64,000 nt of DNA from Alteromonadaceae bacterium (GCA_013373625.1 JABXHM010000023.1:1-64000); one strand, 5' to 3'; shown: positions 1-9,790, counted from the first letter of the stretch. Numbers and translations are program-made. Notes: generated from the letters alone by a model not told the origin.

Positions 1-38
1 CGGCCGGACTTACCGTTATTATTGACCAGGTTGTCCCG

Positions 39-380
39 TTAATCGTCGCGGGTAAGTACTTCTAGCAATTCGATTTCGAACGTCAAGTCGCTGTTTGGCG
101 GGATCATAGCGCCAACCTGACGTTCACCATAAGCAAGTGTTGCAGGCACCCACAGTTTGCGCTTACCGCCAACCTTCATGCCCTGTAACCCCAGAAACCA
201 ACCCTGAATCACCTTAGTTTTAGACAAGACCGTTTGAAACGGACGTCCTTTCTTATGAGAGGAGTCAAATTCCGTACCATCTTCGAGCCAGCCGCGGTAG
301 TGTGCAGTAATGAGCGCGCCTTTTTCAGCCGCTTTACCATCACCTTCAATCAGGTCTTCAATTTTCAGATCGTTGCTCAT
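39..380 (-). CDS. FKBP-type peptidyl-prolyl cis-trans isomerase
   Basis: A 113-residue single-domain FKBP isomerase that would catalyse cis-trans isomerisation of X-Pro bonds. No signal peptide is present, so it is probably cytoplasmic. The FKBP core is easy to follow: GALITAHYRGWLEDG, the FDSS turn, VIQGWFLGLQGMKVGGKRKLWVP and a closing LTFEIELLEV strand. The reading frame is open further upstream, but that stretch overlaps efpL and does not resemble FKBP. The ATG at 380 begins MSNDLKIEDL, the usual FKBP start, and is chosen. It lies only 10 bases after efpL on the same strand, so the two are probably co-transcribed. Small FKBPs often double as folding chaperones, and the link to EfpL suggests a shared theme of proline-related protein synthesis and folding (inference). 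Confidence 0.93.
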   Translation of the reverse strand: MSNDLKIEDLIEGDGKAAEKGALITAHYRGWLEDGTEFDSSHKKGRPFQTVLSKTKVIQGWFLGLQGMKVGGKRKLWVPATLAYGERQVGAMIPPNSDLTFEIELLEVLTRDD

Positions 381-390
381 AGCAATACCA

Positions 391-966
391 TTAGTGCTTA
401 TCGGCGCGACTTTGGAACTTGCGCTCTTCGGTATTGATTTTGATCCACTCACCGGTACTGATATATTCCGGCACCTGAACGACCAGGCCGGTCGATAAGG
501 TCGCAGGTTTAGTGCGTGAAGTGGCAGAAGCACCCTTAATAGACGGATCGGTTTCAACTATTTCCAGTTCCACACTCATAGGTAAATCGAGCGCCACGGG
601 CGTGTCACTCACGATCACCACCGAAATGCCATCGGTGTCTTCGTTTATAAACAGCACTTCATCGGCAATGCTGTCTTTATTGAGATGATAAGGCGTGTAA
701 TCTTCTTTATCGAGAAACACATACTCTTCGCCGTCGATGTAGGAAAACATCGAAGGACGACGCACTAAGTCAGCCATCTCCAGCATATCGGAGTCTTTAA
801 AGGTTTCATCAAACTTCGCACCACTAACCACATCATACATTCGCATACGATAAATACTGCCACCCGCTCTGCCTTGCGGTACAGAGCGCTCTATATCCCT
901 GACAATACACGTTTTACCGTTAAATACGATGGTGTTATTTTTTTTAATTTCGCTTGCCTTTGGCAT
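391..966 (-). CDS. efpL: Elongation factor P-like protein EfpL (YeiP)
   Basis: A 191-residue EF-P paralogue with three beta-barrel domains, binding between the ribosomal P and E sites to relieve stalling at difficult motifs such as polyproline. It begins MPKASEIKK and keeps the YeiP features: a loop PQGRAGGS with Arg33 at the tip where EF-P carries its modified Lys, [20 protein letters not shown] and [13 protein letters not shown]. Arg33 and the YeiP-type C-terminus separate it from true EF-P, which should be encoded elsewhere. A start four codons further upstream is possible, but the ATG at 966 matches the family. It is upstream of the FKBP gene in the same direction and is divergent from the small ORFs at 1194-1451. 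Confidence 0.95.
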   Translation of the reverse strand: MPKASEIKKNNTIVFNGKTCIVRDIERSVPQGRAGGSIYRMRMYDVVSGAKFDETFKDSDMLEMADLVRRPSMFSYIDGEEYVFLDKEDYTPYHLNKDSIADEVLFINEDTDGISVVIVSDTPVALDLPMSVELEIVETDPSIKGASATSRTKPATLSTGLVVQVPEYISTGEWIKINTEERKFQSRADKH

Positions 967-1193
967 GATAATTCCCATTTTTTACTGACCGCAACCCGAG
1001 CACTTTTGCTCGAACAGAGGTCGTATTTTCCGTGAATTTCAGTACGGTGAAAAGTCCCAAGGCAAGTTTATTATCATTCGAGCTGCAGATCAGTTCGATG
1101 CTGATAGCAAAGGATAACAATAACATCGTGCCATCGTATGTTAAGCAGAGCGTTTTCTAAGCCGTTTGTTAATAAATACTAAGGAGAATGAAA

Positions 1194-1304
1194 ATGGAGA
1201 CTAAAACACTCAGGGATAAAGCCTTTTTGTTTTTCAACGATTCCAGACTCACTTGCGACTGGCTGCACTCACCCTGTAGCTCCTTTAATGGCCACTCTCA
1301 CTGA
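1194..1304 (+). CDS. Small ORF A, 36 aa, hypothetical
   Basis: An unrecognised 36-residue ORF starting METKTLRDKAFLFF and ending in SFNGHSH before a TGA at 1302. A good Shine-Dalgarno (AAGGAG, 1181-1186) lies 7 bases before the ATG at 1194; an ATG at 1188 is too close to it. The peptide has two Cys and a His-rich tail. The TGA is followed in the same frame by small ORF B, so A and B could be two short genes, a single 86-codon gene broken by one nonsense codon, or a readthrough product. No homologue is recognised, and the call rests on the ribosome-binding site and frame continuity only. Confidence 0.4.
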   Translation: METKTLRDKAFLFFNDSRLTCDWLHSPCSSFNGHSH

Positions 1305-1340
1305 GACCGTTATCAATCTTCACCGGAGGGAGAAATAGAC

Positions 1341-1451
1341 GTGATGGAATATCTCGACAACATACTGGATACACGTTTATTAAGTGATACAGATAAGGCC
1401 CTCACCAAGAATACCGAGACGTTTTTAACAGACAGGGCGTTTTTTGACTGA
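1341..1451 (+). CDS. Small ORF B, 36 aa, hypothetical
   Basis: A second small ORF in the same frame as small ORF A, starting at GTG 1341 (or ATG 1344) and ending in TGA at 1449-1451. A very strong purine-rich ribosome-binding site (GGAGGGAG, about 1325-1332) is 8 bases upstream of the GTG. The product begins MEYLDNILDTRLL and is acidic with a helical look. Its 3' end overlaps the end of the convergent acetyltransferase gene by 27 bases. It has its own Shine-Dalgarno, which favours independent translation, but the shared frame with A makes a broken longer gene equally possible. Confidence 0.4.
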   Translation: MMEYLDNILDTRLLSDTDKALTKNTETFLTDRAFFD

Positions 1452-1925
1452 CATGGCGAGTTTTGGAATGCCATGTGATGGTGTCCATCGTTTAAATTCA
1501 ACGAAACCATATTTTTTATACAAACTTATTGCTGGTCCGTTCGCAACGGCGGTCTCTACTATTGCTTGCGCATACTCAAAGCTATCAAGCACATATCTAA
1601 TCAGTATACCTGCGATACCTTTCCTGAAATGGCTTGGTTCTATGGTTAAACTATCAATTTCCAGGGTTTTCCCTTTTTTAGCAATTTCGATAACCCCAGC
1701 GAGACAGCCACTTTCATATACCCCATAAAACAGTGTTGCTGACTCTTGTATATCCTCTCTGGTTCGCAAAAGTGGTGGGAACTGACTAGCCTCTATAAGA
1801 TGAGCCTCAACTTTGTAGGCGCTTTGAAATACGGTAAAAATTTGATGGGCGACGGCTTCGTCCAGATTATCCAGTTTATTTATCACGCTGTTTCTAAACT
1901 CAGTAGTTTTACTATTCACTAGCAT
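1425..1925 (-). CDS. GNAT family N-acetyltransferase
   Basis: A 166-residue soluble protein with a GNAT acetyltransferase fold. The acetyl-CoA binding signature is seen as SHFRKGIAGILIRYVLD around residues 95-112 (the R/Q-x-x-G-x-G/A region), preceded by the beta-4 strand LEIDSLTIEP and followed by the C-terminal AISLYKKYGFVEFKRW typical of the beta-6/alpha-4 end of these enzymes. The substrate cannot be told from sequence. It stands alone and converges with the small ORFs at 1194-1451. The start at 1925 has only a weak Shine-Dalgarno, but no better in-frame start precedes the N-terminal helix. Confidence 0.82.
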   Translation of the reverse strand: MLVNSKTTEFRNSVINKLDNLDEAVAHQIFTVFQSAYKVEAHLIEASQFPPLLRTREDIQESATLFYGVYESGCLAGVIEIAKKGKTLEIDSLTIEPSHFRKGIAGILIRYVLDSFEYAQAIVETAVANGPAISLYKKYGFVEFKRWTPSHGIPKLAMSVKKRPVC

Positions 1926-2064
1926 CCCGGCACAGTCTGAATACCGACTTGTTTAGCTGCTCTGTGACGTTCATGGTTTGTTTCTGCAAAAAGTTGCCAG
2001 CCTCACTATACAGGTTATTGACTACTTTGCTTCAATGGGCCAGGAGTTTTATACATGCAAACAA

Positions 2065-2253
2065 TTAATGTATTCTTCCGGCCACTGCTGAAGACGATGC
2101 CAAACGTCTTGAACTGTCTTGCTTTAACAGTTCCTGCGATTCAGTCGCCAAGGCGGCTACTGCGTCCATAATATCCAAAAAAGCAGATAACTGTTTTTGA
2201 TCCAATGTGGCGGAAAGGTTTTCGATATTACGAATTAACGTCTTGGTGTTCAT
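2065..2253 (-). CDS. Hypothetical small protein, 62 aa
   Basis: A short ORF starting MNTKTLIRNIENL, with helical, heptad-like spacing of Leu and Ile (LDQKQLSAFLDIMDAV) and a Ser/Ala-rich tail. An AGGGG element about 5 bases upstream of the ATG at 2253 supports this start over the earlier one at 2310. No family is recognised. Its length and amphipathic character would suit a small helical or regulatory protein, but there is no further evidence. It lies upstream of, and is divergent from, selO. Confidence 0.45.
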   Translation of the reverse strand: MNTKTLIRNIENLSATLDQKQLSAFLDIMDAVAALATESQELLKQDSSRRLASSSAVAGRIH

Positions 2254-2472
2254 ATTGGCCCCTACTGTCAAAAAATTGCCATTCGAATGACTAATACAGG
2301 GGTTATTCAAGAGCCATACCAGAGTGGTTGCTCACCGATAACGTTGGTTAGCGACCCAGCTTTATTTGGTCATCACCAGAGAAGGATGGAAAGTCATTAC
2401 GTTTATCGATAGTGTGGTGAAGAGAATGCAAGACGTTCCTACAAACGCAGACAAAGTAAGGTGAGTGAAACC

Positions 2473-4182
2473 ATGACAGACACATCGATGACATTTGATA
2501 AAATTAACTGTCTTGTCGATTTTGCAGACCTGACAGACTATTCCCTGCTCGATACGTTATCGCCCGATCCGCAATCTACCGAAGCCGGTGATGATCATCA
2601 TCCAAGGCAGGTTTTTTCGGGCCATTACGTGCCGGTAAAGCCAACACCACTCAAAGAACCGATGTACCTTGCCCATAGTAAGGCGCTGTTTGACGAACTG
2701 GGATTTGACGATTCACTGGCGCAAACCGAAGCGTTTATACGTCTGTTTTCGGGCGATATGACCCAGCTACCTGCCCCCATGAAAAAGACAGGCTGGGCCA
2801 CCGGCTATGCACTTTCTATTTACGGCACCGAGTATATTCAGCAATGTCCGTTTCAAACTGGCAACGGTTATGGTGATGGCCGGGCTATGTCGGTTGTAGA
2901 GCTGGTTGCCGGAGGCAAACGCTGGGAAATGCAGTTAAAAGGCGGCGGTCGCACCCCCTACTGCCGTGGGGCCGATGGACGAGCAGTGCTTCGTTCGAGT
3001 GTCAGAGAATTTCTGGCGCAGGAACATATGCACGCTTTGGGCGTTAACACATCCCGTTCGCTGAGTTTGATTATGTCGCAAACTGAAACGGTCGATCGCC
3101 CCTGGTACCTTGAAGGCTCAACGTCTGAAAACCCTGAAATACTGGTCACCAACCCCGTTGCGATTACCACACGTGTAGCACCGTCTTTCATACGTGTTGG
3201 GCAACTGGAGCTGTTTGCCCGCCGTGCTCGCTCTCATCAACACGACAAAGCCATGCCGGAGCTTAAAGCGCTTGTACAGCATCTGATTGAACGCGAATAC
3301 TCTCCTGATGTTGACTGCTCGCAACCCTTTGCTGCACGGCTTTTGCAACTTGCCAAAGCGTTTGGTCAGCGCTTAGCCTCGCTGATGGCTAACTGGCTGC
3401 GGGTCGGCTATTGTCAGGGTAACTTTAATAGCGATAACTGCGCAGCAGGCGGCTTTACCCTGGACTATGGCCCCTTCGGATTTTGCGAAAAATTCGACCC
3501 GATGTTTCAGCCATGGACAGGGGGGGGTCAACACTTTTCATTTTTTAATCAGCCTGTTGCAGCCTTTAAGAACTTTGAGATGTTCTGCCGGTCACTGGCT
3601 CCGCTCATGGCTGATGATACAACGCAAATCAAAACACTTGAGACCATACTCAACGATTTTCCGCAGCAAGTTGACGCCCGAGTTAACGCAATGTGGGCAG
3701 AAAAACTCGGGGTAGACACCTACGATAGTGAGCTAGTGATGACGTTGTTTACGTTAATGACCCGAACCCAGGTGGATTACACTATTTTCTTTCGGGAGCT
3801 ATCGTCGCTGCCAGAGGATGTATCCGGTATCAGTAAAAGTTTTTATAAGCGCGCCGATGACGCCCTTTCAAACGACTGGAATAACTGGTTAGCAGCCTGG
3901 CGCAGCAAGGCCCTGGGTAGTGCAGACAACACTACAGGTCGGGATGACTTGTCGGCACGGATGAAAAAAGTAAATCCCAAATACACATGGCGCGAATGGT
4001 TAATTGTGCCAGCGTATCAGCAAGCGGCGAGCGGTGACACCACACTGATTGATGAGCTACAGCAGGTGCTAACCCGCCCATATGATGAACAATCCGCGGA
4101 AATTGAAGAGAAGTATTACCGATTGCGTCCTGATGAATTCATGCGCGCAGGCGGTATCTCGCACTATAGCTGTTCTTCTTAA
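2473..4182 (+). CDS. selO: Protein adenylyltransferase SelO (YdiU family)
   Basis: A pseudokinase-fold enzyme of 569 residues. Members of this family transfer AMP from ATP to Ser, Thr or Tyr of target proteins, acting in redox stress responses. Key positions are visible (numbering from ATG 2473): [14 protein letters not shown] with the nucleotide-binding Lys156, SDN with Asp321/Asn322, and DYGPFGF with the metal-binding Asp331. The C-terminus is HYSCSS, with Cys at the third position from the end, the place of selenocysteine in vertebrate SELENOO. A GTG at 2461 is also in frame, but the AAGGTGAG at 2456-2463 fits the ATG at 2473. It is monocistronic and converges with the RhlE-like helicase gene. 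Length is somewhat above the E. coli protein because of extra N-terminal residues. Confidence 0.94.
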   Translation: MTDTSMTFDKINCLVDFADLTDYSLLDTLSPDPQSTEAGDDHHPRQVFSGHYVPVKPTPLKEPMYLAHSKALFDELGFDDSLAQTEAFIRLFSGDMTQLPAPMKKTGWATGYALSIYGTEYIQQCPFQTGNGYGDGRAMSVVELVAGGKRWEMQLKGGGRTPYCRGADGRAVLRSSVREFLAQEHMHALGVNTSRSLSLIMSQTETVDRPWYLEGSTSENPEILVTNPVAITTRVAPSFIRVGQLELFARRARSHQHDKAMPELKALVQHLIEREYSPDVDCSQPFAARLLQLAKAFGQRLASLMANWLRVGYCQGNFNSDNCAAGGFTLDYGPFGFCEKFDPMFQPWTGGGQHFSFFNQPVAAFKNFEMFCRSLAPLMADDTTQIKTLETILNDFPQQVDARVNAMWAEKLGVDTYDSELVMTLFTLMTRTQVDYTIFFRELSSLPEDVSGISKSFYKRADDALSNDWNNWLAAWRSKALGSADNTTGRDDLSARMKKVNPKYTWREWLIVPAYQQAASGDTTLIDELQQVLTRPYDEQSAEIEEKYYRLRPDEFMRAGGISHYSCSS

Positions 4183-4189
4183 AAATGTT

Positions 4190-4213
4190 GTTCGTGGCGG
4201 CGCTCTCACGAAC
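4190..4213. terminator. Stem-loop between convergent selO and helicase genes
   Basis: A 7-bp perfect stem (GTTCGTG/CACGAAC) with a 10-base loop, placed 8 bases after the selO stop. There is no T-run on either side, so it is either a weak terminator or an mRNA 3'-end protecting hairpin. Confidence 0.35.
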
Positions 4214-4312
4214 CATTAACCTAAAACCAGGGGGATGCATTTGCTTAGGGATACCCGCTTCACTAAACCCGCAGCGAAGAAGACGGGTGTCGGTGCGGCA
4301 AACCATTTGAGC

Positions 4313-5563
4313 TCAGCGCCGACGCGCCCTGCCCGCGGAGGGTTTGTTTTTACTGCCATTCCCCAACGCCTTGGCACGCAACGCTTTTTTGGACGGCTTA
4401 CGTTTGCTACTGGTGACTTCATCCTGCTCATGCAGACCTGGTTCAAAGCCTTGCATCCACTGCAAAGACACGGTTCCACCAATGAGTTTTTCAATGTCGT
4501 CGAGCAGGTACTTTTCTTTGCGCGACACCAATGAAACGGCCAGGCCAGCCTGGCCTGCACGGCCAGTGCGGCCTATGCGGTGAATATAGTCCTCGGCGTT
4601 GTAGGGTAGCTCAAAGTTAATCACGTATTGTAATTGCGTAATATCCAAACCTCGCGCGGCCACATCGGTCGCTACCAGCACCCTTACACGGCCCGCTTTA
4701 AATGCTTCCAGGCCCCTATCGCGTGCACCTTGTGATTTATCACCGTGCACTGCAGCGGTGCTGATACCGTCTTTTTCCAGTTCTTTGGCAAGCACATCCA
4801 CCGCTTGTTTTGTACGCGTAAAAATAAGGACCTGCTGCCAGTTTTTAGCGCCTATCAAATAGGCGACCAACGCCGCTTTACGTGATTTATCAACCTCAAA
4901 AAATTGCTGCTCAATTTTGGTTGCCGCCGAATTGCGTTCAGCCACTTCTATCAGTTTTGGCTGTTGCAAAATGGTTTTGCTGAGGGCAAATACGTCATCG
5001 TTGAAGGTCGCAGAGAAAAACAGGGTTTGGCGGGTTTCAGGCAGTCGCTTTAAAATTCGCCGGATATCAGTAATAAAGCCCATATCCAGCATGCGATCAG
5101 CTTCATCGAGCACCAGTGTTTCGATGGAAGTGACGTCAATCATCGCCTTAATAACCAGTTCCAGCAATCTTCCCGGCGTTGCCACTAATACATCGCATCC
5201 GTCATGAAGCGCATCAATCTGCGGATTAATGCTCGCCCCACCATAAGCCACTACTGAGCGCATGCCTAGGCCTTCGCTGTACTTTACAAAGCTCTGGTGT
5301 ACTTGCCGTGCCAGCTCCCGCGTAGGTGTCAGCACTAATACGCGAATAGCGCTATTGGCGTTTTCGCGCTCTAAATGGCGTTGAATTAAAGGCAGGGCAA
5401 AGGCAGCCGTTTTGCCTGTACCGGTTTGGGCCCCGGCCATTACATCATGGCCGGCCAACACCGGTGGAATAGCGGCGAGTTGAATTGGCGTTGGCGCTGC
5501 GTAACCAAGTGAATCAAGCACTGCCAGTAACTTGTTGTGTAACCCTAAAGAAGAAAAGCTCAT
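4313..5563 (-). CDS. DEAD-box RNA helicase, RhlE type (paralogue 1)
   Basis: An ATP-dependent RNA helicase of 416 residues. It carries the full motif set: Q motif (PTPIQLAAIPP), Walker [28 protein letters not shown], and the second RecA domain with ATDVAARGLD and [11 protein letters not shown] basic tail (KRKPSKKALRAKA ... SAGRARRR) would bind RNA. The start MSFSSLGLH at 5563 is the usual RhlE beginning; an ATG two codons earlier is less likely. RhlE helicases act in ribosome assembly, RNA turnover and cold growth. A second RhlE-type gene is at 51942-53264, so the roles are probably divided. This one has the shorter tail and no cold-shock neighbour. Confidence 0.93.
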   Translation of the reverse strand: MSFSSLGLHNKLLAVLDSLGYAAPTPIQLAAIPPVLAGHDVMAGAQTGTGKTAAFALPLIQRHLERENANSAIRVLVLTPTRELARQVHQSFVKYSEGLGMRSVVAYGGASINPQIDALHDGCDVLVATPGRLLELVIKAMIDVTSIETLVLDEADRMLDMGFITDIRRILKRLPETRQTLFFSATFNDDVFALSKTILQQPKLIEVAERNSAATKIEQQFFEVDKSRKAALVAYLIGAKNWQQVLIFTRTKQAVDVLAKELEKDGISTAAVHGDKSQGARDRGLEAFKAGRVRVLVATDVAARGLDITQLQYVINFELPYNAEDYIHRIGRTGRAGQAGLAVSLVSRKEKYLLDDIEKLIGGTVSLQWMQGFEPGLHEQDEVTSSKRKPSKKALRAKALGNGSKNKPSAGRARRR

Positions 5564-5721
5564 AAACACGCGCCGCTATGGTTAAATCCGCGTTATTGTA
5601 GCATCGAACGTGCTAACTCTGGACATGTTCGTTACCGTTCACAAACGCGTAATTGATAAGAATTTTATGACTGCAAACCCAACTGACAAGCTTCTGTTCA
5701 TTGCAGTAGCGCGGGTTTCAA

Positions 5722-6648
5722 CTACCAGATTGCCTTACGTTCACTCTGATATAAACGCCACACAAAACCTGCGCCAATGCTGTAGGTTATCTCATTTTCA
5801 AATAACGGACTATCCTCATTGGCTGCCCCACCATGAAACCGCAAGGTACCGCCCACAAAGCCTCTTATATTTTTGCGGATTGGAAAAGCGATACCCAGGT
5901 TTGCCTCTGCGCCTAAAAAGCCGGATTTCGCATCAAAATAAGGTCTGTCTGCTGTTACAAAGGCCTGGTCAACCTGATAAAAGTAGTCTTGTAGTTTTTC
6001 GCTGGCAAAGACCAGACTAATTGATGCATTCAACGCGGTATCAGGAAACAGTGTGCCGCGCTGCTGGTAGGCAAGTTGTGGCTCAAACACAAAGCCTCTG
6101 TCGTCGACGCTTGCGAAATCGGTGGAAAATACAGCGCGAGCCTGAAGCCTTAAATTCAGACGCGCATTGCCGCCGCCATCAAAGTTGTAGTCTTTAACCC
6201 GATAGACCAGTTGCGGGCCAATCTCAAACAAATAATCGAGTTCAGGCATGCCCTCGCGCACTGTGTTGTCGTCACTATCAGCTGCAAACGCACCACCCAC
6301 TGAGATATCTATCTCAAAATTTCTGTTATCGAACATCACCGCACGTGCCCCGCCGCCACCGCCAACGCGCAACACATCCCCCCGATATATGACATATGGC
6401 GCCACAAGTGCAATAAAGTTACGCTCGCTGGAGGCTGGGTAATTCGGCACTTCGCCAAGCCCGCCCCCCACACCAAACTCCCATAAAGGCAAGGCTTCAT
6501 TGAGTGCTTCAAACCCAGTCAGATCGCGGTTCGGTGAGTCTTTGCGTTGCGTAGTTTCTGCACCGTTATCTTGCGCGAATGAAGTCAAACTTAAGAAAAA
6601 AAGTGTACAAACAATAAGTAACGCATTCAGTGGAGTCATTGATTTCAC
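5722..6648 (-). CDS. MipA/OmpV family outer membrane protein
   Basis: A 308-residue protein with a signal peptide (NALLIVCTLFFLSLTSFAQ) and alternating beta-strand pattern ending in a C-terminal aromatic/hydrophobic strand (SIGAGFVWRLYQ). The block GVGGGLGEVPNYPASSE and the following FIALVAPYVIYRGD are characteristic of the MipA/OmpV family, which includes the MltA-interacting scaffold protein and outer membrane porins. The frame opens at GTG 6648; an ATG three codons later (6639) is an alternative. The neighbours give no pathway, and the gene has its own 190-base upstream region. Confidence 0.88.
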   Translation of the reverse strand: MKSMTPLNALLIVCTLFFLSLTSFAQDNGAETTQRKDSPNRDLTGFEALNEALPLWEFGVGGGLGEVPNYPASSERNFIALVAPYVIYRGDVLRVGGGGGARAVMFDNRNFEIDISVGGAFAADSDDNTVREGMPELDYLFEIGPQLVYRVKDYNFDGGGNARLNLRLQARAVFSTDFASVDDRGFVFEPQLAYQQRGTLFPDTALNASISLVFASEKLQDYFYQVDQAFVTADRPYFDAKSGFLGAEANLGIAFPIRKNIRGFVGGTLRFHGGAANEDSPLFENEITYSIGAGFVWRLYQSERKAIW

Positions 6649-6838
6649 GTGCTATTTCTTCTGTGACAGTTAATGTGTATTACTACAGTCGTTAGTGCTA
6701 AATGGCACACTATTTTCTATCGTTCACTGTAAAAACAACGCTGAATGGGCTGCGAAAGGCAACTTGCCTGTCCCCCAATAAGATATTACCTGCGTGTTAA
6801 CCAGAATATCCACTCGCAGTCACGTTAAGGGCCTGGGT

Positions 6839-8458
6839 TTACGCCTGGTTGTCAAAGGCCTCTGCTAAGGCTTCGGCAACCCGAATACCGTCGATACCTG
6901 CCGACCAGATCCCGCCAGCGTAACCAGCCCCTTCGCCCGCCGGATACAGGCCTTGCACATTAACACTCTGATAGTCTTTTCCACGTTTTATACAGACTGG
7001 CGATGACGTGCGGGTTTCAACACCGGTGAGTGTGCCGTCGGCTCTGGCAAAGCCTTTAATTTGTCGATCAAATGCCGGTATGGCCTCACGAATAGCCTGC
7101 GTAACATAATCAGGCACCACTTTACTCAGATCGGTAAGCGTCACCCCTGGCGTATAGGATGGCGTCACTTCCCCCAATGCTGCACTTGGCTTACCGGCAA
7201 GAAAGTCACCGATTAACTGACCGGGCGCATGGTAATTTTCGCCGCCGGCTTTAAAGGCCAGCTCTTCCAGACGGCGCTGTAATTCAATGCCCGCAAGCGG
7301 ATGTCCCGGATAATCTTCTTCTGGGGTGATCCCAACAACGATAGCGCTGTTGGCGTTGCGCTCGCGCCGTGAATACTGACTCATACCATTGGTGACGACG
7401 CGGCCAGGCTCTGATGCGGCCGCCACTACAGTACCACCCGGGCACATACAAAAACTGTACACCGTTCGGCCATTTTTACAGTGGTGCACCAGTTTATAAT
7501 CGGCGGCCCCGAGAATAGGGTTACCGGCATTGTCACCAAACCGGCAACGGTCAATCATGCTTTGTTCGTGCTCAATACGAAAGCCAATAGAAAAGGGCTT
7601 GGCTTCGATATACACACCCTGTTCGTAGAGATTTTGGAAGGTATCCCGGGCGCTGTGACCTAAGGCTAAGATCACTTGTTTACAGGCGAGGTAATCACCG
7701 TTTGATAAATGCAGCCCTTTTACCGCAAATTTGCCGTCTTTTTCGTCTAAGTCGAGCTTTTCAACACGGGTAGAAAAGCGAATCTCACCGCCCAGATCGA
7801 TAATTTGCTGGCGCATTTTCTCTACCATACTGACCAACTTAAACGTACCAATATGCGGCTTGCTGACATACAGGATCTCTTCGGGTGCGCCCGCTTCTAC
7901 AAACTCATGCAACACTTTACGGCCGTAATGCTTGCGATCCTTTACCTGACTGTACAACTTGCCGTCAGAAAACGTACCGGCACCGCCTTCACCAAATTGT
8001 ACGTTCGATTCAGGATTGAGCGGCTGCTTGCGCCAGAATCCGAAGGTATCTTTGGTTCGCTCACGCACTGCTTTACCGCGTTCCAGCACAATCGGCTTAA
8101 AGCCCATTTGCGCCAGAATAAGCGCGGCAAAAATGCCGCAGGGGCCAAGGCCAACCACAACCGGCCGATGATTAAGACTTTCCGGCGCTTTCGCCACAAA
8201 CTTGTAGGTCATATCCGGTGTGACGCGCACCTGAGGGTCCGTGGCAAACCGGGACAGTAAGTCAGCTTCGTTCTGCACTGCTATATCTACGGTGTAGATA
8301 AGCTGAATAGCGTTGTTGTTACGGGCGTCATAACCGCGTTTAAACACCTGAGCACTAAGCAATTGCGTTTCATCAATGCCCAGCTTATTAACGATGGCCT
8401 GCGTCAGCGCAGTCTCGTTGTGATCAAGAGGCAGTTTTATGTCGGTTAATCGTAACAT
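6839..8458 (-). CDS. FAD-dependent oxidoreductase of the COG2509 type
   Basis: A 539-residue flavoprotein of the conserved 'uncharacterised FAD-dependent dehydrogenase' group. The dinucleotide-binding motif is VVGLGPCGIFAALILAQ (about 101-117), followed by ERG for the ribose contact. Further family hallmarks are FGEGGAGTFSDGKLYS, GHSARDTF and the C-terminal GLYPAGEGAGYAGGI flavin contact with a GIDGIRVAEAL tail. An N-terminal alpha/beta domain (1-90) precedes the FAD domain. No membrane segment is present. The true substrate is unknown for the family. Start is ATG 8458 with AGGACC upstream. It is divergent from the ferredoxin gene fdxA, a possible electron partner (inference only). Confidence 0.9.
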   Translation of the reverse strand: MLRLTDIKLPLDHNETALTQAIVNKLGIDETQLLSAQVFKRGYDARNNNAIQLIYTVDIAVQNEADLLSRFATDPQVRVTPDMTYKFVAKAPESLNHRPVVVGLGPCGIFAALILAQMGFKPIVLERGKAVRERTKDTFGFWRKQPLNPESNVQFGEGGAGTFSDGKLYSQVKDRKHYGRKVLHEFVEAGAPEEILYVSKPHIGTFKLVSMVEKMRQQIIDLGGEIRFSTRVEKLDLDEKDGKFAVKGLHLSNGDYLACKQVILALGHSARDTFQNLYEQGVYIEAKPFSIGFRIEHEQSMIDRCRFGDNAGNPILGAADYKLVHHCKNGRTVYSFCMCPGGTVVAAASEPGRVVTNGMSQYSRRERNANSAIVVGITPEEDYPGHPLAGIELQRRLEELAFKAGGENYHAPGQLIGDFLAGKPSAALGEVTPSYTPGVTLTDLSKVVPDYVTQAIREAIPAFDRQIKGFARADGTLTGVETRTSSPVCIKRGKDYQSVNVQGLYPAGEGAGYAGGIWSAGIDGIRVAEALAEAFDNQA

Positions 8459-8614
8459 GGGGGGAAGGTCCTGGTTTGCCGGACAGCCTATCTGTCAGAG
8501 CGCGTATAGTGTAATGCAGATGTCAGCATTGCGGTAGCCATTCTCCGTCATTTGCCTTTTGCTTATATCACTTTACCCTTATAATTAGCGTAAATTGATC
8601 AGAACAACATCACA

Positions 8615-8938
8615 ATGACCTTTGTAGTGACCGACAACTGCGTAAAGTGTAAATATACCGACTGCGTGACGGTGTGTCCGGTAGATGCCTTTTTTGAAGG
8701 GCCGAATTTTCTGGCCATCGATCCGGCAATTTGTATTGACTGCGCGTTGTGTGTGCCTGAATGTCCGGCCGAAGCGATTTTTCAGGATACTGAGTTACCC
8801 GATAGTCAGGCGCCCTATTTAGCCATTAATGCCGAGCTCAGTCAGCAATGGCCCAGTATTACCGAATTAAAAGCACCACCAGCAGATGCTGACGACTGGA
8901 ACGGGGTACCGGATAAACTGCCACTGTTAGAACGATAA
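8615..8938 (+). CDS. fdxA: 7Fe ferredoxin FdxA
   Basis: A 107-residue ferredoxin with one 3Fe-4S and one 4Fe-4S cluster, an electron carrier in the cytoplasm. Cysteines sit at 9, 12, 17, 21, 40, 43, 46 and 50, the spacing of Azotobacter ferredoxin I. By that model Cys9, 17 and 50 hold the 3Fe-4S cluster, Cys21, 40, 43 and 46 the 4Fe-4S cluster, and Cys12 is free. Motifs [10 protein letters not shown] and [13 protein letters not shown] are clear. The C-terminal half has the usual long tail of FdxA. It is monocistronic, divergent from the COG2509 flavoprotein and convergent with rlmE. Confidence 0.95.
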   Translation: MTFVVTDNCVKCKYTDCVTVCPVDAFFEGPNFLAIDPAICIDCALCVPECPAEAIFQDTELPDSQAPYLAINAELSQQWPSITELKAPPADADDWNGVPDKLPLLER

Positions 8939-8993
8939 CAATAAATGGTTAGGTAAACAGTCAACCCGACCTGAGTGTTTGCGACAACTTCGG

Positions 8994-9614
8994 CTACCCT
9001 TTAAAGCCGGTTGCCACCAAATACACTTCCCGGGAACGGGGCCGCGACGCGGCAGGTTTTCTTACCACCACTTTACTAAATGACGAGCGTACGTCTTTTA
9101 CGTATTCATCGTAGCCAACGCCCTGAAAGACTTTAGCGCAGAAACTGCCACCGGGTTGTAATACATTTCTGGCCATATCCAAAGCCAGCTCCACCAAATA
9201 GATAGACGCATACTGATCGGTCGTACTGACACCAGTCAGGTTAGGTGCCATGTCTGAAATCACCACATCGACACGCGCATCCCCCAGCACGTTTAAAATT
9301 TGGTTGTACACCGCCTCGTCAGTAAAATCGCCCTGCACAAAGTCAACACCAATAATGCTGTCCATAGGCAGGATGTCAGAAGCGATTACGCGGCCATGCT
9401 CGCCGACTATTGGGGCCACGATTTGCGACCAACCGCCGGGGGCCGAGCCTAAATCCATCACCACACTGCCTGCGCGAAAGAGTTTGTCTTTGTCATTGAT
9501 TTCGATGAGTTTGTAACTGGCTCGTGAGCGATAGCCGTCTGCTTGCGCTTTTTTCACATACGGGTCGTTTACGTGTTCTTCCATCCATTTTTTACTGGTT
9601 TTTGAGCGGGCCAT
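8994..9614 (-). CDS. rlmE: 23S rRNA (uridine-2'-O-)-methyltransferase RlmE
   Basis: A 206-residue FtsJ/RrmJ-type SAM-dependent enzyme that methylates the 2'-O of U2552 in the A-loop of 23S rRNA during late 50S assembly. The SAM site is [12 protein letters not shown]. The K-D-K-E catalytic tetrad can be placed in [23 protein letters not shown] and SREVYLV. Length equals the E. coli enzyme. In many gammaproteobacteria rlmE precedes ftsH, but here the downstream neighbour is the convergent fdxA, so that linkage is lost or lies elsewhere. It is divergent from the TrmH-type methylase gene. Confidence 0.96.
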   Translation of the reverse strand: MARSKTSKKWMEEHVNDPYVKKAQADGYRSRASYKLIEINDKDKLFRAGSVVMDLGSAPGGWSQIVAPIVGEHGRVIASDILPMDSIIGVDFVQGDFTDEAVYNQILNVLGDARVDVVISDMAPNLTGVSTTDQYASIYLVELALDMARNVLQPGGSFCAKVFQGVGYDEYVKDVRSSFSKVVVRKPAASRPRSREVYLVATGFKG

Positions 9615-9790
9615 GTCAACTCTGCTGTTACGGGTGGGATATCGGCGTACATTGTAAACATGCCGACGTCATTTGCCAATTAAGCCACGCAACAAAGTTT
9701 GTCTCCTACCTGACTTACACACTATTACAGGCTACAATGCGCGCGTTAACGAGCATCCATTGGCTCTTTGTATCCGGAAATCCCTGCATC

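Noticed and set aside
944..1126. Short minus-strand open frame overlapping the efpL start
   Set aside because: It overlaps the conserved efpL N-terminus in another frame and has no homology.
1302..1304. In-frame TGA as a selenocysteine codon
   Set aside because: No clear bacterial SECIS-like hairpin follows, and the downstream ORF has its own strong ribosome-binding site.
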